Of a stretch of DNA of 64,000 nucleotides, positions 58,301 through 64,000 are shown piece by piece. The DNA comes from Oreocharis arfaki (lineage: Eukaryota; Chordata; Aves; Passeriformes; Paramythiidae): NCBI GenBank assembly GCA_013398015.1, contig VZRR01011459.1, positions 91,165-155,164 of the forward strand, given 5' to 3'. The notes under the pieces were generated by a model that did not search any database, had not been told where the DNA came from, and saw only the letters and a list, made by a program, of their open reading frames with translations. Position 1 is the first letter of the stretch. Each line of letters starts with the position of its first letter. The position numbers and the translations under genes are program-made.

Positions 58301-59707
58301 GCCACTTTCTCCTTTCTGCTTTAAGGATCTGGCAGTTAAAATAGCCCATTCGGGATTTTATGCACAGCTACGGGTAATTTAAAACAAAACAAAACAAAAA
58401 AAATAGACCACAGATTTATTTTTAAAGTTGAAGTAATTGAACATAATTTTGTGGGAGCAGCACCCTCAGCGTTGTGAAGGAAGGTGGAGGAAGCGGAACA
58501 GTTCTGAATTACTGTTCATTGATTCACTGTTTACTGATTCACTAAGTGGCTGATCAACATTAGATAACTTCTGTGTGCAGAGAAAGCAGATCTGAATCGG
58601 AGAAGAATATAGCTCATTATTTAAAGAACTAATAAGACACAGCACTGGGAATGACTTTCCCACAGGACGCTTTTCTCCAGCAGAATTCTTTGTGCAGGGG
58701 CGAGAGGTGGAAAGGAGAAGCCCAGAAACGAAGGAGTTTCAGCAGAAAATGATAAAACTCTGCCCAAATTGTCCTGGACCCCTCTGCCCACCTGCCCTCA
58801 GTGCTGGACTTTGTTTGGACTGGGGGGTTTTGGTTTAGAGTTTCTTTGGCACCTCCAGCTCTGTTTCTGCAGAGAACCAATTCCTGCTGAGACGCTCGAG
58901 GGCCTCCTCCACAACCCCAAAACTCGATAATTTCCCTCAAACTTCCCAGAGATCTTTGGCTCCAGAGGTGTTCTGGGAGTTTCACTTCTGAAACAGAGGG
59001 GTGGGACCCCGTCTGTGCCTCCCTGCTGTTCTCCAGGGACACAGAAGGATCCCACAGGAGCAGGCTGGGCAGTACTTGCCTGTGTGGCCATTATTTTCCA
59101 CGTCCCACTTGGCAGATCCCTTCACGTCGTACCCTTCGAAAGTCAGGGGCTTGAGGCCCTTGTCACGAACCACATTTCGGGTGACAATGTTGACAGGGGA
59201 CTGTTTGTTCCCGCTGCAGGCCGTGTTTATCTGATGCCATTGAGAAGGATCTGTTCAGGGATGAAGAAAATGTATTTATTTCTTTATTTTCCCTGTAGAC
59301 AGTAAATCCTGGAGAAAGCCGGGCCACCCAACCAAACTGGGAAATTGGAGACATCACCCCAGCTTCTGGGGTTACTTTCACATTTGTATATTTACATTTT
59401 TACATTTATATATTTACATTTTTACATTTATTTGTACGTTTCTACGTTGCCCTTGCTCGACACAAAATGAGCAGTAACCACAAACACTGGTGTCTCCAAA
59501 ATACCCTCTTTAGCCCTGACATGTACGAATAATGTGACCATGACGAATTAAAGGCCGAGTTCTGGGGATTTTTTTCATTATTTCTCTCAAGAGCCCCTCT
59601 GCAAAGCAGAAGAATCACCAGTGTGATTGGAAACATAAATTGCTTGGTGGTACCTTCACACTGTGGCTCCTCACACTTCTGGGACCGATAGCACCAGTGG
59701 CCTCCCA
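55141..59707 (-). CDS. CA4: CA4, GPI-anchored carbonic anhydrase 4 (exons 2-8; signal-peptide exon not found)
   Basis: An extracellular zinc enzyme converting CO2 and water to bicarbonate and a proton, tethered to the outer membrane by GPI. Seven exons join in phase to 296 codons plus stop; with a signal exon that is close to the 312 residues of human CA4. Visible features in order: HWCY start; CSGNKQSPVNIV; NNGHTV with the proton-shuttle His64; VEFHLHWG with zinc ligands His94 and His96; GSEHS with Glu106; MELHIVH with Glu117 and zinc ligand His119; GSLTTPDC with Thr199/Thr200 and a disulphide Cys; WTIF; and a hydrophobic Leu-rich tail for GPI addition. Numbering follows CA II. Tail-to-tail neighbour USP32 is the same as in mammals, which separates it from the similar CA15 and CA17. 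Oddities: Glu in place of Gln92, one extra Cys in exon 2 and a GC splice donor. Confidence 0.92.
55330..56254 (-). other. CA4: CA4 intron 7
   Basis: 0.9-kb GC-rich intron with standard GT and AG borders. The long open frames on both strands are unremarkable in this base composition. Confidence 0.75.
56255..56418 (-). CDS. CA4: CA4 exon 7 (Thr199 block)
   Basis: Encodes QSAQIDPLPLSSLLPPEEDL through EKPIELSLLQ. YRYEGSLTTPDC holds Leu198, Thr199, Thr200 and the Cys that pairs with the exon 3 Cys. Phase 1 in, phase 0 out, donor GTGAGT. Confidence 0.95.
56528..56591 (-). CDS. CA4: CA4 exon 6
   Basis: 21 codons, ADEENKNYATLLSELENIKY plus Lys, the variable helix after the AVLAFF strand. Phase 0 in, phase 1 out, donor GTAAGA. 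Confidence 0.93.
56860..56952 (-). CDS. CA4: CA4 exon 5 (third zinc ligand)
   Basis: 31 codons, LHIVHIREDVSDVTEAKKTP through AFFIK. The first His is zinc ligand His119; VAVLAFFI is the core strand with Val143. Phase 0 in and out, donor GTAGGC. Confidence 0.95.
57076..57233 (-). CDS. CA4: CA4 exon 4 (zinc ligands 94 and 96)
   Basis: Encodes KVTLHTSPKVGGGGLSRKYK through EKYPME. VEFHLHWG carries His94 and His96; the residue just before FHLH is Glu (codon on the - strand at 57163-57165), where active carbonic anhydrases usually have Gln92. GSEHSIDGE has Glu106. Phase 1 in, phase 0 out, donor GTAGGT. Confidence 0.95.
57234..59079 (-). other. CA4: CA4 intron 3 (GC-AG intron)
   Basis: 1.8 kb with donor GCAAGT in place of GTAAGT and a normal AG acceptor after a T/C-rich tract. 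The 57560-58060 part is rich in plausible transcription-factor motifs. Confidence 0.8.
57780..57960. promoter_or_regulatory. Candidate intronic enhancer with paired AP-1 sites
   Basis: Two perfect TGAGTCA sites exactly 40 bases apart (57795-57801 and 57835-57841). They are followed by ATGACCTTTGC, a nuclear-receptor-like half site, near 57888. In CA4 intron 3. Motif clustering is suggestive only. Confidence 0.3.
59080..59250 (-). CDS. CA4: CA4 exon 3 (proton-shuttle His64)
   Basis: Encodes PSQWHQINTACSGNKQSPVN through VENNGHT. The acceptor CCCTGAACAG was chosen because it is the only one that joins exon 2 in phase and gives the conserved P..W before the Cys. NNGHT carries His64. It leaves in phase 1 through a GC donor. 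Confidence 0.93.
59251..59653 (-). other. CA4: CA4 intron 2
   Basis: 0.4 kb; contains a TTTACAT-type tandem stretch at 59377-59432. Donor GTACCA, acceptor AG. Confidence 0.75.
59377..59432 (+). repeat. TTTACAT-type imperfect tandem repeat
   Basis: Five or so units of TTTACATTT and TTTATA in CA4 intron 2. AT-rich minisatellite. Confidence 0.75.
59654..59707 (-). CDS. CA4: CA4 exon 2 (mature N-terminus)
   Basis: 17 full codons, GGHWCYRSQKCEEPQCE, matching the short second exon of mammalian CA4. It has three Cys where human CA4 has two. T-rich acceptor at 59708-59709; phase 1 in and out. The GTG in the acceptor is not a start. Confidence 0.9.
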
Positions 59708-60389
59708 CTAAAAAAAATTAAATAAAAACATCAGGTGAATGAAACTCTGCACAAATTGTGCCCCCAAAACGCAGCAGGGAAATGGATTGGCAGCTCTGCC
59801 CTCTCTAGATCTCCTCCTGGTCTCTCATAAATCACTTTATACCCATTAATATCCCCCCAAAACCAGTGATAGTGGGAATTTTTAGGACCCTGGATCATCA
59901 GAATTCTGGATGGGTCACAGTCCTAAAGAATTTGATTTTCAAACCTTGGCTTCCTCAACTTCTCGAGGTGAAAGTTCCACATTTGAATATCCACAGTGTA
60001 AAAGTAAATTTCCTTTTATCGGCTCTGCACTTGCCAGCCTTTCACAGACTTGGAAATTCACTTATGTGAGAGGACTTATCTCAGCCCGTGAGGAATTCTG
60101 AGACATGAAGGATCTCACTTCCTGCAGGACCTGGAGGATCTTTGCTCCATCTCAGCTGGGACCCATCCCACATGGATGGATGCAAAATTCTTCAGCAGAA
60201 CATCTGAATTTCGCTTTTTCATTGTCAAAAGAAACACAAAATTCAGAGGAAAAGAGCTGATTTAACTTTGTGTGTGGATCTAGTCAGGAAAGCAGGGGCT
60301 GTTTTGTTTATCCCAAGCTGCTTCAGTGGCTCTTTATTTATTCTAAACTTTAAATTGGCTCTGACAGGAATAGTTCTCTCTGGCTATTT

Positions 60390-60660
60390 AACTTCAATCC
60401 ATAACAATTCAAACCTTCTTATAATGATGATTAATACCACACCTTCTGTTTGCTTGTGATTAGTAAATTATAGACATTTTAATAAATGGCTAATCAATTT
60501 TAAGGATAATTATGGAGGAGCCCTGTCACTTGACTGGTAATTACCTTAATTTGTAATTTATAACACACCTGCTGGAAGGCTCAGAATGGCTTTTAACACC
60601 TTTATCCTGACATCAGTGGCATAACAATAGATCCATCTATTAAGGATTTAGAAGTTACAA
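60390..60660. promoter_or_regulatory. Candidate conserved non-coding element
   Basis: AT-rich unique block with many homeodomain-like cores (GATGATTAATACC, GGCTAATCAATTTTAAGG, GGATAATTATGG, GGTAATTACC, CTTAATTTG). It lies 5' of CA4 exon 2. Similar in character to the block at 51 kb. Confidence 0.25.
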
Positions 60661-62439
60661 ATAGAGAATTGTTTTAAAACCTGAGCAGCCGTGACACAGA
60701 GGGAGACCTGGGGGCAATAAATAACCTTTAAAAAAACGACAGTTTCGGTTTTTCTTTCACAAAAACAAAATTTCTGCCGAAAACTACAAACAATGTTGCC
60801 TCACTTCGTAGTTTAGCAAGATTGGGAAGAAAAGTAAACTTTGCTTGTTTGCGGCGTAAGAACCGCAGGGATTTCTGTGTCGTTATCCAAAAATTGGTTT
60901 TGGCAAGGTTTTATTCTTTTGGCAGACTTCTAAACACACACAAAACTTCACTTTCCAGCACTGATTGTTGCATTTTTTTCCTCCAGGGCACTGGCCTGGG
61001 CTCCAGCAGCTCTGAGCTTTTCCTCATCCCCACTGGGAAACAGCGAAGTTCCAAGCACAGGATGTCACCAAGCGCCTTAATCGATATTTTAATCAATGAA
61101 TGCCTGGGGAATTCCAGGTGAGCTGGTCTCCACGTGGCCTGGGCGTGCTGCACGGGTGTTTTTTGCACGGATGAAAGACTCCAGGTGTGTTTTTGGCAGC
61201 TGCTCAAAGGTCAGTGTGAACTTTAACAGCTCCAGCACGCTGGGATTGGGAGTTTCTTGGTAATTGACACACGAACGAACCTTCAGGAGGAAAAAAACTG
61301 GTGCCCAGCAGGAATAACCTGGAAGGATTTGCTCCCAGAGTCTTTGGGATGGAAAGCAGAGAGGGAAGCTGGCAGGTGAGAGGTGAAACCTCTCTATTCC
61401 AGGAGGTTTCACTGGGGCTGCACAACGGAGTGGGAGCGTGGTCCGGACATCAAAGCACTTCTGCAACGCAAATCCAATTTTCCAGGCGATCTGAGCCACA
61501 ATTGGGAGCGAGGGCAGCAGGTTCCTGGGGTTCAAGGCTGTGGGGCTTTTAAACCACGGCCAGAGAACCACAAAAATCAAACAGAGCCACAGCAGACCCC
61601 GAGGGGAGGGGAATTATCCCCAGATTGTGGTCCTGAATCAGTGTCTGTGTGCCAGAGGGGGAATGGGAATGGGTTATGGAGCCTTCCAGTGGCAAATCCA
61701 CGTCCCACCCTTGTCAAACAAAGAAATCACTGACTTTTTACTACCTGAACAGGTGTCTGGCAAGTTCTCTCAAATGTAATTGTGGCTTTCAATCACGTCT
61801 GAGTAAACCGAGACATGAGCACACAAGATCTGTCAGCCTGGGCATCAAGGTGATGGGGAGAAAAAGCTGAGTAAAATAAAACTTAATTAATAAAAATCCA
61901 GCCCTCAGAGGCTACAGCTGCCTCACACCCAGCACTCGGGAGTGTTTGATAATCAGTGTCTCGTTTTTGCAGCTTTCCACCGAATTCCTGATGTCTCCGA
62001 ACAAGGCGAGAATGGTGTTTTCCACCAAGTCCTTATCACACTCGTGGCTGGATGGCATCACTGAAGTAGACCAGCACATAAATCCAGCATTTCATAGCAA
62101 AAAGGTCCTTGAAGCTGTTAAACCCTTAAGAACAAGCTAATTAAACATTACAGAGTGCCTGAGCAAACAGTGCATTCATGTTTATTCTGAATTAGGGGGG
62201 TTTTTTTTGATTGGCAGCCGTGGAACATCGGGGAACAGGATCCTTTGTGCGGGTACTGCTCGGGAGGAACCACACAGTCCCCGAGGAGGAAAATTTGCAT
62301 TTGGATTTTATCTGAGTCGGATGTGATGCCTCCCTCCCTATAGGAACCTTGCATCACAATGGTTCTTTCTTCCCCTGAGCTTTGGGGCTTTCTTCCCGAA
62401 GCAAGAAGGGAAGATCCTTGTCACATCCAGGCAGTTCTC

Positions 62440-62720
62440 CGTGGGTTTAGGCATGATTATGCCCTAAGGCATGTTGTCCAGGCCACTTTTAATTGTCTGA
62501 GCGGCTCCTGCCACTTCCCTTAGAGGACTTTTCCACAGTCTATTAGTCCACACTGTCAGGAAACGTTTCCTATTTATTATCTTACATTTTCCACTTCCTT
62601 ATCTGCATCCCATCACTCCTAGAAATATCACTGAACCACCCTAAACAATTCTTTTCCCTCTCTGGTGTTTACAGCATCCAAATAGTTCCCTCTTAATCTG
62701 TAATTCCTGTCCTGGCTTCA
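62440..62720 (-). mobile_element. Old LINE-like fragment, probably CR1, antisense
   Basis: Segments such as GGACTTTTCCACAGTCTATT, CTGTCAGGAAACGTTTCC and CCACTTCCTTATCTGCATCC resemble antisense CR1 body sequence. Diverged, so only a moderate call. Confidence 0.4.
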
Positions 62721-62984
62721 TCCATCTTTTGTCCCATCTCTTGACAATCTTCTCCCTCTTCACCTTCCCGCCATCTCCACTTTCAAAAATCTCCCTTTGT
62801 ACCCCCTTTTTTACAGGGTCTGGGGACCCCTCACTGCTCTTTCTGTCAAACCCCAGCTCCTACACTCTTTTTCCTGCTGTTGATTTTATTGCTGGAAAAA
62901 TGCAGCAGAAAGTGGGGATTTCCGTGTTTTTGGGGCGTTTCTTTGGTTTGTTTTTGTAACTGAGGGGCTGAAATCATTGCTGTG

Positions 62985-63045
62985 ATATATATAGATAGAT
63001 AGATAGATATAGATATAGATTAGATAGATATAAAGATAAAAATAT
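62985..63045 (+). repeat. (GATA)n-type microsatellite
   Basis: TATATAGATAGATAGATAGA followed by interrupted GATATAGAT units. Probably variable in length. Confidence 0.9.
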
Positions 63046-64000
63046 AGATACACACACCTGGACTCACGGTATTATCAATTGTATCTTGCTCTTACATTTT
63101 ATGATGTGATTTAAGTGGTTCTGTACCATCCCATAGGTGTCACATTGACTTTATTTGGTTTAATTTAGACTAGGGCTGGACTGGGCTGGCTCTTCCTCCG
63201 CAGAGTTCAGGACAGTTAAATTTAGGGAGTCTCTCTTGGCACGTGAGCAGTCCCACTTATCTCTGCCTCTTCCTCCTCGAATTTACAACTGGTTTCCTGA
63301 CCAAAGCTGCTTCTTGGCCCGGGGGTAGCCGAAAAAACAATACAATTACGTATTGTTTTCATTTTATTGTAAACGTTTTCAATTGTTTTAGCTATCAAGC
63401 CTCGTCTGGAAGCTCGAGGCAAAAAAAAAGAAGAAAAAATATCCCTGCAGTTGAGAACTCCCTCTCCTGTCCACTGACCCAGGACGGTGCTGCTGGCTGG
63501 GGGCCAGGCTGGGAGCAGCCCTGCCAAGGTGCTATTGTGTGATCTAGGAAAAGACCCTTCAGCTCTTTGGATCATGCTCAGATTGTCTGAATTCCATAAA
63601 AGTTCCGAAATCTTCTTTGCCCTACTCGTGCCCTGCTTGCTGCCCTACTTGGAGCTGTTGGGAGCCCGCTCTGCTCGGAGTGCTGAGGGACAGGCGGTGC
63701 CAGGCTGGCTGAAAACGCCCTTTTAACCTGTCCCTGTGCTCTAAAGAGTCACCAAAACAGGGGCTGAACAGACTCAGTTTGTGCCTCTGACAAAGTGGCT
63801 GGGGTTTATTCATTTTTTGTGCTGCCAGCTGTTTTTATTAAAGGTATTGAGCCTCTGCGAGTGTGAATGACCTTTGTGCCACCCGGGACAGCAGGGACAT
63901 CCTGCGTTGCTTTTTAATTCAAACCACTCCTCTCGTTCACCTGAGCCCTTTGTTTGTCCCTTTAGCCTCTTGTCACCCTTTCAGCCACGTCCTGCCTGAC

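Larger units (their letters stand above)
59710..64000. other. Putative CA4 intron 1 / upstream DNA
   Basis: Exon 1 of CA4 must end in phase 1 and encode a signal peptide. I found no - strand ATG, hydrophobic run and donor that fit, so it is probably past 64000. Contains a GATA microsatellite, an old LINE-like stretch and a TAATTA-rich block. Confidence 0.6.

Noticed and set aside
59442..59708. CA4 translation starting at MGGHWCY
   Set aside because: The apparent start is a GTG that includes the last base of the splice acceptor; exon 2 must be entered by splicing.
63222..63575. - strand frame with a Leu/Ala/Pro stretch as possible CA4 exon 1
   Set aside because: No N-terminal hydrophobic core and no phase-1 donor after it.

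Overview
This window is nuclear DNA from a vertebrate, most likely a bird. It contains about 1.6 kb-per-40 kb style split genes with GT-AG introns, and several decayed copies whose 3' ends look like the avian CR1 LINE (ending near TTCCAACCCAAACCATTCTGTG). It also carries the tail-to-tail USP32/CA4 gene pair known from human 17q23 and its avian counterpart. The species cannot be named from sequence alone.

Layout. (1) Positions 1-43.4 kb, + strand: USP32, a large membrane-associated deubiquitinase. All coding exons except exon 1 are present: 33 exons, read here as exons 2-34, from 273 to the stop at 41313-41315. Every junction keeps phase, and the spliced reading frame gives about 1578 residues. 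With a short first exon off the left edge, the protein would be about the length of human USP32. Domain order is EF-hand region, DUSP domain, ubiquitin-like domain, split USP catalytic domain, and a C-terminal CVLQ prenylation box. A 2.1-kb 3' UTR ends at an AATAAA at 43372. (2) 43.4-54.3 kb: mostly unannotatable intergenic DNA between the two converging genes. It holds CR1 fragments, an AT-rich block that looks like a conserved enhancer (about 50.95-51.25 kb), and one orphan open frame with a strong splice acceptor and a downstream AATAAA (45204-45462) that may be the last exon of an unrecognised gene. (3) 54.3-59.7 kb, - strand: CA4, a secreted, GPI-anchored carbonic anhydrase. Seven exons were resolved (296 residues plus stop), with all zinc ligands and the proton-shuttle His. 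The signal-peptide exon was not found and probably lies further right. (4) 59.7-64 kb: putative CA4 intron 1/upstream DNA with a homeodomain-site-rich block, a GATA microsatellite and an old repeat.

The two genes are neighbours by ancestral synteny rather than by a shared pathway: USP32 removes ubiquitin at Golgi/endosomal membranes, while CA4 hydrates CO2 at the outer cell surface. The points I would check first are the orphan terminal exon at 45.2 kb, the 271-codon stop-free frame in USP32 intron 15, the Gln-to-Glu change next to the zinc ligands of CA4, the GC-AG intron in CA4, and the 26-bp minisatellite in USP32 intron 10. I saw no strong sign of a wholly new system. The rest is an ordinary gene pair with intronic and intergenic DNA.
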